Origin: Pandoraea anhela
GTDB lineage: Bacteria > Pseudomonadota > Gammaproteobacteria > Burkholderiales > Burkholderiaceae
Assembly: GCF_902459655.1 (NCBI RefSeq)
Contig: NZ_CABPSB010000008.1
Span: 62,001 to 126,000, forward strand
Length of the DNA: 64,000 bases
Direction of reading: 5' to 3'
The notes under the pieces: generated by a model
Database searches by the model: none
Seen by the model: only the letters and a program-made list of their open reading frames with translations
Told to the model about the DNA's origin: nothing
Shown here: positions 55,028-63,773 of the stretch, one piece after another
Layout of the letters: each line of letters starts with the position of its first letter
Numbering within the stretch: the stretch's first letter is position 1
Program-made: the position numbers and the translations under genes

Positions 55028-56830
55028 ATGCGCATTCGCATGGGGCTGTTGCAAGTGCTGGTGGTAATTGGGATTGCCGCGTCGCCCGCATTTTGGGCGA
55101 TCGCGGCGACGTCTGAAAGCGCGTCGTCCGGGGCTGGCGTCCCGATCGCCGCGGACGCAACGCCGACCTCTGGTGGCGGGTCCGCGCCGACCCTTGCGCG
55201 TGCGGCGAGTGCGGCGAGTGCGGCGAATGTCGCAACTGCGAACCCGCGTGCCGGCGACATGCATGATGGCGTTGAGCTGCGCTTCATGGATCGCCCGGTC
55301 GTGACGTTTCGCGCCGTGCTCGGCGGCGCTGCGCCCGAAGTGCGCTCGGCACGGGCCAGGGCGGTGCTCGACAGCCTGTCCGGACGCGCCTTCGATTCGC
55401 CGGTCGACGTGCTGCACGCATCCCTCGGCGGGGTCTCCGGCGTGGCGTTCCGCCTTCAGGACCGGATCCTTTTCGCGCTCACGGCCGACGATCTCGCGCC
55501 CGGCGACCCCCGCACGCTCGACGCCGTCGCCGCCGACGTTCAGAAAAACCTTCAGGTCGCTTTCGCCGCGCGCCGAGAGCAGCTGCATTGGCCGACGATC
55601 CTGCGCGGCATCGCCCTCAGCGCGCTCGGGGCCGTCGTCCTCGTGATACTGGTGATCACCGTGGGACGCGCCCGTACGCGTCTCGAAGCGTGGTTGCAGA
55701 CCACGTTGGAGAAGCGGGTCCTGAAGCGCACGGCACGCACCTTCGACTGGACGGGATCGGCTTTCCACCTCGTCCATCAGATCGTACAGATCGGCGCCGT
55801 GTGCGTTGCCCTGGCCTTCGCCTATCTCTACCTGATCTTCATGCTGATGCAGTTTCCCGCCAGTCAGCCGATGGCGGGACGTATGTCCGATTTCCTCTGG
55901 TCGCTGGTCGACCAGTTCGGGATCGGCGTGGCGGGCGCCATCCCGGGCATCCTGACGGTCATCGTCATCTTCTTGCTGACGCGCGCGCTGCAAAGCCTCA
56001 TCAACAACGTCTTCGACGCGGTACAAAGCGGACGCCTCTCCATTCCCGGCATGCACCCGGAGACCGCCGGCGCCACACGGCGAGTGGTCTCGGTCGTCGT
56101 CTGGGGGCTGGCCCTGACCTTCGCCTATCCGTACATGCCGGGGGCGCAGAGCGACGTCTTCAAGGGGCTATCGGTGCTGCTGGGTCTGATGGTGACGTTG
56201 GGGTCGAGCGGGATCGTCAACCAGTTGATGAGCGGGATGATCGTGATCTACAGCCGCTCGCTGAAGAAGGGCGATCTCGTGTCGATCGGCGACGCGACGG
56301 GTGTCGTGGTCGGCGTAGACGCGTTGTCCGTGAAGCTGATCAACATCGCCCAGGAGGAGTTGACGATTCCGAACGCGGTGGTGGTGGCGTCGACGGTGCG
56401 CAACTTTTCCGCCCAGGGCCGCGGGCGGGGCGTCGCCATCAGCACGACGCTGACCATCGGCTACGACACACCGTGGCGGCAGGTGCATGCGATGCTGATC
56501 GAAGCCGCCTCTGCGGTGCCGCAAGTCGCTGCGTACCCCGCGCCATATGTGCTGCAACGGGCGCTGTCCGATTTCTATGTCGAGTACGAGGTGTTCGCCA
56601 CGCTGCGTGATCCCTCCACCCGATTCGCCGCGATCTCCGCCTTGCATGAGGGGATTCAGGACGTCTTCAACCGTTACGGCGTACAAATCATGTCGCCGCA
56701 TTTCGAAGAGCAGCCGGCGTCGCCACTGACGATTCGTCCGGAACATTGGTATCCGGCGCCTGCGCAGCCACCGTCGCACGAGGCCGTACCGGCGTCCTCC
56801 GCGCCGGCATCCCAGTCGCCACAAGCATAA
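55028..56830 (+). CDS. Mechanosensitive channel, MscS family, with periplasmic domain
   Basis: A 600-residue inner-membrane channel. A signal peptide (about 1-27) leads to an Ala-rich linker and a periplasmic domain (about 85-185; RFMDRPVVTFRAVLGGAAPEVRSARARAVLDSL). About four hydrophobic segments follow (about 195-390). The pore helix and MscS beta domain are at about 385-470: LLGLMVTLGSSGIVNQLMSGMIVIYSRSLKKGDLVSIGDATGVVVGVDALSVKLINIAQEELTIPNAVV. The alpha/beta C-domain then ends in a Pro/Ala tail. It is larger than E. coli MscS (286 residues) and nearer YbdG/YbiO-type channels. The DUF2252 gene starts 10 bases later, so they are probably co-transcribed. Confidence 0.92.
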   Translation: MRIRMGLLQVLVVIGIAASPAFWAIAATSESASSGAGVPIAADATPTSGGGSAPTLARAASAASAANVATANPRAGDMHDGVELRFMDRPVVTFRAVLGGAAPEVRSARARAVLDSLSGRAFDSPVDVLHASLGGVSGVAFRLQDRILFALTADDLAPGDPRTLDAVAADVQKNLQVAFAARREQLHWPTILRGIALSALGAVVLVILVITVGRARTRLEAWLQTTLEKRVLKRTARTFDWTGSAFHLVHQIVQIGAVCVALAFAYLYLIFMLMQFPASQPMAGRMSDFLWSLVDQFGIGVAGAIPGILTVIVIFLLTRALQSLINNVFDAVQSGRLSIPGMHPETAGATRRVVSVVVWGLALTFAYPYMPGAQSDVFKGLSVLLGLMVTLGSSGIVNQLMSGMIVIYSRSLKKGDLVSIGDATGVVVGVDALSVKLINIAQEELTIPNAVVVASTVRNFSAQGRGRGVAISTTLTIGYDTPWRQVHAMLIEAASAVPQVAAYPAPYVLQRALSDFYVEYEVFATLRDPSTRFAAISALHEGIQDVFNRYGVQIMSPHFEEQPASPLTIRPEHWYPAPAQPPSHEAVPASSAPASQSPQA

Positions 56831-56840
56831 GGAGTGGATC

Positions 56841-58370
56841 ATGCCCCTGAAGTCGTTGACGAAAAAGACAAGTTCGGCAGATTCCTCGGTCCGCGGCGCA
56901 GCCTCGGGGTCTGCAGTGACGGGCACGCCCACGCCCGCCGGGCAACCGACGGCCCCGGTCGGCCCGGTCGTGCCCTTTGAAGCCCGCGTTGCCGCGGGCC
57001 GCCGCCTGCGCGAGACGACCCCCCGCAGCAGTCATTCGCATCTCGGCAATACCGACCGGGATATCGTCGAGCTGCTTCGCACGAGTAGCGAGGGGCGGGT
57101 GGCGGCGCTCGTGCCGTTGCGCTATGGGCGCATGCTGGCGTCGCCGTTCGCGTTCTACCGGGGCAGCGCCATCGTTCAGGCGCACGATCTGGCGGGCACG
57201 CCGAACAGCGGCCTGACGATGCAGATTTGCGGCGACTGCCACCTCGCGAATTTCGGTGGTTTCGCGACACCCGAGCGCACCCTGATCTTCGATCTGAACG
57301 ATTTCGACGAGACGGCGCCCGGGCCGTGGGAATGGGACCTGAAGCGGTTGTGCGCCAGTCTGGTGCTGGCGGCGCGGCAGTTCGGGTTCGGCGACACGTT
57401 GGGCGTGGAGATGGTCCGGGCGGCGGTCGATACTTACGCGCGACGTCTGGACCAATATGCCCACATGCCGACCATCGAGCTGTGGCACGAACAGATCACT
57501 TTCGAGCGCATGCTGGCGTTGGCCGGCACCGACCGGGTCAGGGAAGGGGTGAAGCGCGGCATCGCCCGCGCGTCGGGGCGTACGCATGAGAATGTGCTGC
57601 CCAAGTTTGCCCAGCAGGTGGGCGACCATTGGCAGATTCGCGATACGCCGCCGACGGTTTTTCACGTGCACGGCGCCACGACCCTGTTCGGGGCGCAGGA
57701 CGACTGGCTCGGTCTGGGCGACTGGCGCACCCTGTTCGCTCCCGTTTATAAGAGTTACCTCGGCTCATTGTCCCCCGACCGCGCTCGTATGCTCGACAGC
57801 TATACGCAGCAGGATCTGGCATTCAAGGTGGTGGGGGTGGGAAGCGTCGGCACCCGGTGTCTGGTCCTGCTCATGATGGATACCCACGATCAGCCGCTGT
57901 TCCTGCAATTCAAGGAAGCGTCGAAGTCGGTCGTCTCGCGTTTTTTCAAGTACGCGACGCCAAAGCACGACGGGCGTCGTGTGGTCGAGGGGCAGCGCCT
58001 GATGCAGGCGGCTTCCGACGCCTTCCTCGGCTGGGGCTCCGGGCCGTTCGGTCGTGCGATCTATGGACGCCAGTTGCGCGACATGAAGATCTCGGCGCAG
58101 TTCGAACTGTTCCGTGCCGACGGCTTCCGGGAGTACGCGAGCCTGTGCGGCTGGGTGCTGGCGCGCGCGCATGCCAAGGCGGGCGGGTGCGCCGCCGAAC
58201 TGGTCGGTTACGTCGGCAAGGGCATTCGGCTGGGCGAAGCGCTGATCCGTTACGCGACGGACTACGCCGATCAGGTCGAGCGCGATTACGAGGTGTTCCG
58301 CAAGGCTTGCCGCGACGGGCGGCTCGAGGCGCGCACCGATGCCGACATGGCTGCCGACTTCATGGCGTAG
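56841..58370 (+). CDS. DUF2252 family protein
   Basis: A 509-residue cytosolic protein. AAGGAG precedes the ATG. Seen: SEGRVAALVPLRYGRMLASPFAFYRGSAIVQAHDL, QICGDCHLANFGGFATPERTLIFDLNDFDETAPGPWEWDLKRLCASLVLAAR (about 130-180), and FLQFKEASKSVVSRFF. GDCHLxNFG...FDLNDFDE...WDLKRL is the family hallmark and recalls the catalytic HxxN and Asp motifs of aminoglycoside-kinase-like folds. No function is established. The tight link to the MscS gene suggests an osmotic or envelope-stress setting (inference). Confidence 0.92.
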   Translation: MPLKSLTKKTSSADSSVRGAASGSAVTGTPTPAGQPTAPVGPVVPFEARVAAGRRLRETTPRSSHSHLGNTDRDIVELLRTSSEGRVAALVPLRYGRMLASPFAFYRGSAIVQAHDLAGTPNSGLTMQICGDCHLANFGGFATPERTLIFDLNDFDETAPGPWEWDLKRLCASLVLAARQFGFGDTLGVEMVRAAVDTYARRLDQYAHMPTIELWHEQITFERMLALAGTDRVREGVKRGIARASGRTHENVLPKFAQQVGDHWQIRDTPPTVFHVHGATTLFGAQDDWLGLGDWRTLFAPVYKSYLGSLSPDRARMLDSYTQQDLAFKVVGVGSVGTRCLVLLMMDTHDQPLFLQFKEASKSVVSRFFKYATPKHDGRRVVEGQRLMQAASDAFLGWGSGPFGRAIYGRQLRDMKISAQFELFRADGFREYASLCGWVLARAHAKAGGCAAELVGYVGKGIRLGEALIRYATDYADQVERDYEVFRKACRDGRLEARTDADMAADFMA

Positions 58371-58466
58371 CGGTTTGTGGCATGACATCGGTCCATCGGT
58401 CGTGGCGCGAGCGGACGTGCCCCTGAGCCGAACCCATGGGAATCGAAGACAGGAGAGCGCATCAGG

Positions 58467-60005
58467 ATGCCGATCCATCGGTGGCAGGCACGCTTGGCGG
58501 TTGCGGTAAGTATGGCGGTGCGCTGGGTGTCCCGCACGCCCACGCTGATCGTCTGGAGCGGTGTCGGGATTTCCGTGCTGGTCATGGTGGTCGCCGTGGC
58601 GTTGCTCTACGAGGGGCGCCTGCTGGTGCTCGCTCGCGCGGCGGATAACCAGCGCAACATCGCCGAGGTCATGGAGCGCGACCTCGAGCTCAATTTCCAT
58701 GTGTACGAGATGTCGCTCGACGCGGTTGTGAAGCTGCTCGCGCGGCCCGATATCGAGGCGCTCACGCCCGCGTTGCGTCGCGAGTTGATCTTCGAGCGGG
58801 CCGGCGCGTCGCGCTATATCGGCTCGCTGGTGGTGCTCGATCCGCAAGGGAACATCGTCATCGACGCCGAAAGCGAGGTGCCGCGCCAATTCAACTTTTC
58901 GGACCGGGACTACTTCACGGTGCATCGCGACGACCCGGCCGTCGGGTTGTTCGTCAGCGGTTTCCTTCAGTCGAGGCTTCGGGCCAATGCCCCCACGATG
59001 GTGCTGAGCCGCCGGATTACGCGTGCGGACGGCTCGTTTGGCGGTGTGGTGTCGCTTGCCGTGGATACCGAGTATTTCCGGCATCTGTTCGATCACATCG
59101 AAGTCGGGCGCGACGGCGTGATTCTGCTGCTGGGCAAAGACGGCGCGATTCTCATGCGCAAGCCGTTCGACCCGGGCGTGATCGGCCTCACGATGGCGCA
59201 AACCGGACGCTACGAGGCGCTGCCGCCCGGGCGAGACGACCACAAGATTTACCCCATTCGCTTCCTTGGACGCGACAGCCTGATGTCGCGACGGTTTCTG
59301 AGCAACGTGCCGCTCACGTTGATCGTCGTGACGTCCAGCGACGAGACGCTCGCGCCGTGGCACCGGCGAGTGATCGAATTCGGCGGTCTGTTCCTGCTGC
59401 TCAATATCGGGTTCGTCGTCTCCTCGATGCTGCTGGCGGCGCAGTTGCGGCGGCGCTTGCGGGCCGAGCGCGAACTGAGCCTGCTCGCCCGGACCGACGG
59501 TCTGACGGGCCTCTCCAACCGCCGCTCGCTCGACAAGATCCTTGCGAACGAGTGGCGCCGCATGCGTCGTGCCGGACGCCCGATGGCGGTGGCGTTCATC
59601 GATATCGACTGGTTCAAGCGTTATAACGACACGCATGGGCATCAGGCGGGCGATGTTGCGCTGGCGGCGGTGGCAAGGGCGGTTGGGGCAGCGTTGCAAC
59701 GGCCGTCCGATGCCGCAGGACGCTACGGCGGCGAGGAATTCATCGCAGTGCTGCCGGATACCGATGTGCTCGGCGCACAGCGGGTCGCCGAAGGGATTCG
59801 GCTGGCGGTCGATCGTCTGAATCTCGCGCACGCATCGAGCGACTTCGGCCATGTGACGGTGAGCGTGGGTGTCGCGTGCCGCACGCCGCAGGCCGGGCAG
59901 AGTGTCGACATGCTTGTCAAAGCGGCGGACGACGCGCTCTATCGCGCAAAGGCGACCGGACGCAATCGCGTCATCGTGGCGTCCGACGCAGACGAGATCG
60001 CCTAG
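58467..60005 (+). CDS. Cache-sensor diguanylate cyclase
   Basis: A 512-residue inner-membrane enzyme. One N-terminal segment (about 28-50) leads to a periplasmic double-Cache sensor (about 60-300; YIGSLVVLDPQGNIVIDAESEVPRQFNFSDRDYF, MVLSRRITRADGSFGGVVSLAVDTEYF), a second segment (about 308-330) and GGDEF (about 345-505): [50 protein letters not shown]. The I-site RPSD lies five residues before GGEEF, so product inhibition is expected. Cache domains usually bind amino or organic acids. It follows the DUF2252 gene by 96 bases, possibly in the same unit. Confidence 0.93.
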   Translation: MPIHRWQARLAVAVSMAVRWVSRTPTLIVWSGVGISVLVMVVAVALLYEGRLLVLARAADNQRNIAEVMERDLELNFHVYEMSLDAVVKLLARPDIEALTPALRRELIFERAGASRYIGSLVVLDPQGNIVIDAESEVPRQFNFSDRDYFTVHRDDPAVGLFVSGFLQSRLRANAPTMVLSRRITRADGSFGGVVSLAVDTEYFRHLFDHIEVGRDGVILLLGKDGAILMRKPFDPGVIGLTMAQTGRYEALPPGRDDHKIYPIRFLGRDSLMSRRFLSNVPLTLIVVTSSDETLAPWHRRVIEFGGLFLLLNIGFVVSSMLLAAQLRRRLRAERELSLLARTDGLTGLSNRRSLDKILANEWRRMRRAGRPMAVAFIDIDWFKRYNDTHGHQAGDVALAAVARAVGAALQRPSDAAGRYGGEEFIAVLPDTDVLGAQRVAEGIRLAVDRLNLAHASSDFGHVTVSVGVACRTPQAGQSVDMLVKAADDALYRAKATGRNRVIVASDADEIA

Positions 60006-60380
60006 CCAGGCGTCGCTTGCGCCCGGGCATGGGCCGCTGCGGCATGGCTCTGCGCTCACGCTGTCCGGCCGTCGGCTTCCATACGTAGGATTTGTCCGAT
60101 TCGTCGGCGATGACGGGCGCGCTTTTCACGCACCCGACACCGTTTCTCCCCAACTTCCCCCGTTCCTGCAAGACCTTAGGAGGCGACGCCAAGTCGTTGA
60201 TCTGTAGGTCTATTCTTTTTCTCTTGTGCCGTTTGCATTCGGGGGACGGCGTTTTGCCAGCGCCCGCCTACACGTCTTTCAGATTCCGCCGATTCGCCGA
60301 ACGAGACCGTCTCTCTACAATCGATTGCAACAAGTCCGGTGCGAGTCTCGAAAGCACGGATTGCAGCCAAGGAGTTTGTC
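60006..60380. other. Intergenic region before the small stress-type gene cluster
   Basis: No credible gene in 375 bases. The stretch 60200-60330 is AT-richer and probably contains the promoter of the cluster. I could not assign sigma-factor boxes with confidence. Confidence 0.5.
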
Positions 60381-61379
60381 ATGGCGAAGCATACGACGCA
60401 CACGACGCATACGAAGCAGATACCTCATAGACCTCAGACGCCCCCGTCACCGAAGCTGTCTGCGATGCGTCCGGCGGACGATGACGAAGCGCAGGACGCG
60501 TCGCAGCGTGAGCAACATGCGCTCACGCACGAGGATGGAGACGCCGAGACGAGCGGCGCCGAGGGGCCTCTCGTGTCTGCGTCGCATGGCGCGGACGCCG
60601 CCGGCAAGGCCCAGACGCACGAGACCCGGCAGGCGGCGGAGCGCGAGGCGCAAGCGGCGCAGGCGCATGAGCAACGCGACCCGAAGTGGCTGGGTGCGTC
60701 GGCGCCGAAGGGTGGCAGGCAGTCGGCAGGCGGTTCGGGCGGTCACGGGTACGCGCCCGAGATCGCCCACGGTGAAGAGAGCGGTTACGGGCCTGCGGAC
60801 GCCGCGCCGGGCGCGCATCCGAGGTTCGGTCGGCAAAGTGCTTACGGACCTCACGACGATTACGCGGGCACCGGCCGGGACGCCTCAGGCGACAACCCGC
60901 CGGCCAATAACCCCGCGAAGTCAAGGCGCGTCGACTGGCCGCAGGGCACGGTCGGTGCGAAGGAGGTCGCGCACGCCCCGGATGTCGAGGGCGACGCCGG
61001 TCAGGCAACAGGGAGCCGCAAGCGGGAACACGCGAGGAGTCATGCGAGCGCAGGCGCAGAAAGCCAGTCGCGAGAGACGGCAGACGCTTGGGTGCAAACC
61101 CGCTCGCGTGACTCGTCAAGGGCCGATACGGCGATTCACGACGACATCCGCAAAACGTTGTCCGATGCCATCGATCTCGATGTCGCGCACGTGGAGGTGA
61201 CGGTGACCGCCGGGCGGGTTCTGCTCACGGGCTTTGTGCCGGAGCGATGGATGCAGCACGTGGTGCAGACCGAGGTGGCGAAGGTCCAGGGCGTGCTTGG
61301 CGTCGACAACCGCTTGCACGAGCGGCGGGTGAAAGCAATGAGCCGTCCCGGCGAAAGCCAGGAAGGCCACAAGATTTGA
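60381..61379 (+). CDS. BON-domain protein with long disordered N-terminus
   Basis: A 332-residue protein. The ATG at 60381 (MAKHTTHTTHTKQ) follows AAGGAG. Residues 1 to about 250 are low complexity, rich in His, Gly, Ala, Asp and Gln, with no signal peptide. Residues about 255-325 are a BON domain: DTAIHDDIRKTLSDAIDLDVAHVEVTVTAGRVLLTGFVPERWMQHVVQTEVAKVQGVLGVDNRL. BON domains bind membranes or envelope components. The lack of a signal suggests a cytosolic location, unlike OsmY. It is the first of a run of small envelope or stress-type genes, all on the plus strand. Confidence 0.82.
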   Translation: MAKHTTHTTHTKQIPHRPQTPPSPKLSAMRPADDDEAQDASQREQHALTHEDGDAETSGAEGPLVSASHGADAAGKAQTHETRQAAEREAQAAQAHEQRDPKWLGASAPKGGRQSAGGSGGHGYAPEIAHGEESGYGPADAAPGAHPRFGRQSAYGPHDDYAGTGRDASGDNPPANNPAKSRRVDWPQGTVGAKEVAHAPDVEGDAGQATGSRKREHARSHASAGAESQSRETADAWVQTRSRDSSRADTAIHDDIRKTLSDAIDLDVAHVEVTVTAGRVLLTGFVPERWMQHVVQTEVAKVQGVLGVDNRLHERRVKAMSRPGESQEGHKI

Positions 61380-61420
61380 TACCGGCCTTCTGGGCGGTCA
61401 GCGGTAAATCATACGTCGTC

Positions 61421-61485
61421 AATAAACGCAAATAAACGCGAACGAATGCGAATAAGCGCGAACGAATGCGAATAGACGCAAATGG
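61421..61485. repeat. Six helically phased 10-bp repeats
   Basis: Six decamers run without gaps from 61421: AATAAACGCA, AATAAACGCG, AACGAATGCG, AATAAGCGCG, AACGAATGCG, AATAGACGCA, then a partial AATGG. Units 3 and 5 are identical. The array lies 192 bases before the OsmY-like gene in a 297-base gap with no recognised gene. The regular A-rich phasing could bend DNA. Confidence 0.88.
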
Positions 61486-61676
61486 ACATTCGGCAGCTGC
61501 AATGCGAGACACGTATCGCAGAGGCCGGTCGCAAGGCAGGACCGGGCATCTCCGGGCGAGGGGATGTATCACCTAAGACTCGGTCGTCGTATGGGCGCCG
61601 CACGTGGAATGTGCAGAAGGTGACGCCCCGAGGCAGTCATGCCGGCGATGCGACGACTTATTTCGGGAGGTCAATA

Positions 61677-62039
61677 ATGAAACAAGCCAATCTGCTCAAG
61701 CTCGTGATGGCGGGCGCACTCGCTACCACCGGTATTGCGGCCCATGCACTCGATCAGGGCGGGATTATCAAGATCGCCGATAACGCCGGCGCCAGTGGCG
61801 TCATGAGCGATACCGGTCGCAAGATCAGCGATTCGGCGCTGACCGCGAAGGTAAAGGCCGAGTTGCTCGCGAAGAAGGATGTGCCGTCGACCAAGGTCAA
61901 AGTGAAGACGATCAACGGTGTGGTGCACCTCACGGGTTCGGTGCCGCAGTCGGCGCAGAAGACCCTCGTCGAGGATACGGTCAAGGGCGTGGACGGCGTG
62001 GTCGAAGTCAAGAACGACATCCAGGTATCGGGCAAGTAA
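61677..62039 (+). CDS. Periplasmic BON-domain protein (OsmY-like)
   Basis: A 120-residue exported protein. The ATG at 61677 follows GGGAGG and starts a signal peptide (MKQANLLKLVMAGALATTGI, cleavage near AAHA). One BON domain fills residues about 50-118: ISDSALTAKVKAELLAKKDVPSTKVKVKTINGVVHLTGSVPQSAQKTLVEDTVKGVDGVVEVKNDIQV. Relatives such as OsmY (two BON domains) are periplasmic osmotic-stress proteins. An upstream in-frame extension was rejected because it masks the signal peptide. The 255 bases that follow (62040-62294) hold no gene. Confidence 0.88.
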   Translation: MKQANLLKLVMAGALATTGIAAHALDQGGIIKIADNAGASGVMSDTGRKISDSALTAKVKAELLAKKDVPSTKVKVKTINGVVHLTGSVPQSAQKTLVEDTVKGVDGVVEVKNDIQVSGK

Positions 62040-62294
62040 CGATAGCCGGTAAGGGGTTCGATGGCTGAAGCGCCAGTATTTTTGCAGAACGCAGCGTCAT
62101 CACGTCGGTGTCGGCGGTGCCACCGCACCGCACCGCAAGGCATCGCGTGATGGCGTGCCATGTCGCACATTCGAGACCGCACTCTCGCCATGTCGGCGGC
62201 GCGTGATCCGGCGTTATTCGACGTTATTTCGCTATCGTTGGATGGCATTCGAGGCACGCGCCCGCCGACTTCATCAGCGAAGGAGGAAGGAATC

Positions 62295-62735
62295 ATGACA
62301 ATGCAATCCGACCGGGGGCAAACGCCCCAAGCAGGTCAATCAGGCGCCCGTATCGTCGGCGCGTCGCACAAGCTGCCCGATGGCCCGGGCCCGTCGGTGA
62401 TGGCTGCCGACACGCTCGACGCCGAGGACGTCGTGAACCCCGCAGGCGAGAGCCTCGGTAAGGTCAAACACATCATGCTCGACGTGCAGCGCGGCACTGT
62501 GGCGTATGCCGTGTTGTCGTTCGGCGGCTTTCTCGGGATGGGCGACAAACTGTTCGCCATTCCATGGCATGCGCTGCAACTCGATGTCGAGAACAAGCGG
62601 TTCATTCTGGACATCGACAAGGAAGCCCTCAAGAAAGCGCCGGGCTTCGACAAGGATCATTGGCCGAGTATGGCCGACATGCATTGGGCCGAGCAGGTGC
62701 ATACGTATTACACCGTCGACCCCTATTGGCACTGA
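62295..62735 (+). CDS. PRC-barrel domain protein
   Basis: A 146-residue protein from the ATG at 62295, which follows AAGGAGGAAGGA. After about 45 flexible residues a PRC barrel occupies about 45-120: AADTLDAEDVVNPAGESLGKVKHIMLDVQRGTVAYAVLSFGGFLGMGDKLFAIPWHALQLDVENKRFILDIDKEALKKAPGF. A C-terminal segment HWPSMADMHWAEQVHTYY is typical of the stress-type subgroup. PRC barrels occur in photosynthetic reaction centres, RimM and many stress proteins of unknown role. Its neighbours point to envelope or desiccation stress. Confidence 0.9.
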   Translation: MTMQSDRGQTPQAGQSGARIVGASHKLPDGPGPSVMAADTLDAEDVVNPAGESLGKVKHIMLDVQRGTVAYAVLSFGGFLGMGDKLFAIPWHALQLDVENKRFILDIDKEALKKAPGFDKDHWPSMADMHWAEQVHTYYTVDPYWH

Positions 62736-62754
62736 ACCGGGCGGGCACGTGCGC

Positions 62755-63108
62755 ATGCCGAGCCAAACCCGCCAGACGGTGTCCCGTGCCACCCGTGCCA
62801 TAACGCTGGGGCCGCGCGTGTACGCCCATCTGCCCGAGCCGTTCGACCCGGGCAAGCCGCCGGGAACGCCGCCGCCGAAATCGCCGCCCGACGAGGGCGA
62901 GCCCACGCCGATGCCACCGCCCGACAGGCCGCTGGACCCGCCAGTGGAAGAGCCGCCCACGCGGCCTCCGGGGAAGTACGTCAGGCATCTGTGCCGTGGT
63001 CCGTGGGCCAGGGCAGGCGGTGTTAGCAGGCGGTGTCCGGGGACCTTCGTCGTCGGACACCGCCGGCGCGGCAAGGGAGGAAAGATATGCTTGGCACCAT
63101 CTTGTTGA
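62755..63108 (+). CDS. Small proline-rich protein (uncertain)
   Basis: A 117-codon frame, 19 bases after the PRC gene. Residues about 35-75 are strikingly Pro/Asp/Glu-rich (PPPKSPPDEGEPTPMPPPD, then PLDPPVEEPPTRPPG), a composition unlikely by chance and like small Pro-rich proteins beside stress clusters. The rest is Arg-rich with no domain. It overlaps the DUF3309 gene by 22 bases, and no strong ribosome site is seen, so the true end points are doubtful. Confidence 0.45.
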   Translation: MPSQTRQTVSRATRAITLGPRVYAHLPEPFDPGKPPGTPPPKSPPDEGEPTPMPPPDRPLDPPVEEPPTRPPGKYVRHLCRGPWARAGGVSRRCPGTFVVGHRRRGKGGKICLAPSC

Positions 63109-63242
63109 TTGTTCTAATTTTGTTGTTAGTTGGCGCGTTACCCGCCTGGCCGCACAGTCGTGCATGGGGCTACTACCCGTCGGGGGGTATCGGGCTGATC
63201 GTCCTGATTGTGGTGTTGCTCGTGGTGATGGGGCATATCTGA
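63087..63242 (+). CDS. DUF3309 small membrane protein
   Basis: A 51-residue protein after GGGAGG. It has two hydrophobic segments (LGTILLIVLILLLVGALPAW and GLIVLIVVLLVVMG) joined by PHSRAWGYYPSGGI. The WGYYPSGG turn is the DUF3309 hallmark. The role is unknown; members are common in proteobacteria and often sit among stress genes. The first segment probably anchors it in the inner membrane. Confidence 0.88.
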   Translation: MLGTILLIVLILLLVGALPAWPHSRAWGYYPSGGIGLIVLIVVLLVVMGHI

Positions 63243-63264
63243 CCCCGCACAAGGAGAACCCGTC

Positions 63265-63504
63265 ATGCCGTATCGACAGACTCATGAATTGCCGGCCAGT
63301 GTGAAAGACCATCTGCCGGCACACGCTCAGGAGATTTATCTCAAGGCATTCAATGCCGCCTGGGACGAATACAAAGATCCCGGCGAGCGGCGCGGTCACG
63401 AATCGCGCGAGGAGACGGCGCATAAGGTCGCATGGAGCGCCGTGAAACAAACGTACGAAAAGGATGACAAATCCGGTCGGTGGCATTCGAAGTCTCGTCA
63501 CTGA
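63265..63504 (+). CDS. chaB: ChaB family protein
   Basis: A 79-residue cytosolic protein 22 bases after the DUF3309 gene, with AAGGAG upstream. Seen: MPYRQTHELPASVKDHLPAHAQEIYLKAFNAAWDEY and ETAHKVAWSAVKQTYEKDDKSGRW, the full ChaB signature. ChaB was named as a regulator beside the ChaA cation antiporter, but many homologues stand alone in stress clusters and the biochemical role is unclear. The cluster ends with the terminator at 63623. Confidence 0.93.
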   Translation: MPYRQTHELPASVKDHLPAHAQEIYLKAFNAAWDEYKDPGERRGHESREETAHKVAWSAVKQTYEKDDKSGRWHSKSRH

Positions 63505-63622
63505 CCGGTGGTTCCGGGGTGCAGGCCGCGACATGGCCGACATGGCCGAGACGGCGACTGCACTGCGCTGACCCCCAATACGATTGTATTCGGTTCCCGC
63601 AACCGGAGTGCAACCGTAGCTT

Positions 63623-63652
63623 GCCGGCCCACCCACTGGGCCGGCTTTTTTT
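63623..63652 (+). terminator. Strong intrinsic terminator after chaB
   Basis: A perfect 9-bp stem GCCGGCCCA/TGGGCCGGC with a 5-base loop is followed directly by seven T. It ends the small stress-type gene cluster. Confidence 0.92.
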
Positions 63653-63759
63653 CGTGCGATGCACGCGTGTGCATGGTTGGCGGGGCGTCACGGCATAATG
63701 CCTTCGGGGAAATGTTGCGGTGCGGTGAAATACTTGTCGAATCGGTGCGAATCGATGCA

Positions 63760-63773
63760 AATTGCGCGCAATT
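63760..63773. promoter_or_regulatory. Perfect 14-bp palindrome
   Basis: AATTGCG-CGCAATT, about 150 bases before the last gene start. It may be a regulator site, but no partner can be named. Confidence 0.4.

Noticed and set aside
57765-60059. 764-codon minus-strand frame over the Cache cyclase
   Set aside because: Antisense to a GGDEF gene with intact active site; no recognisable domain.
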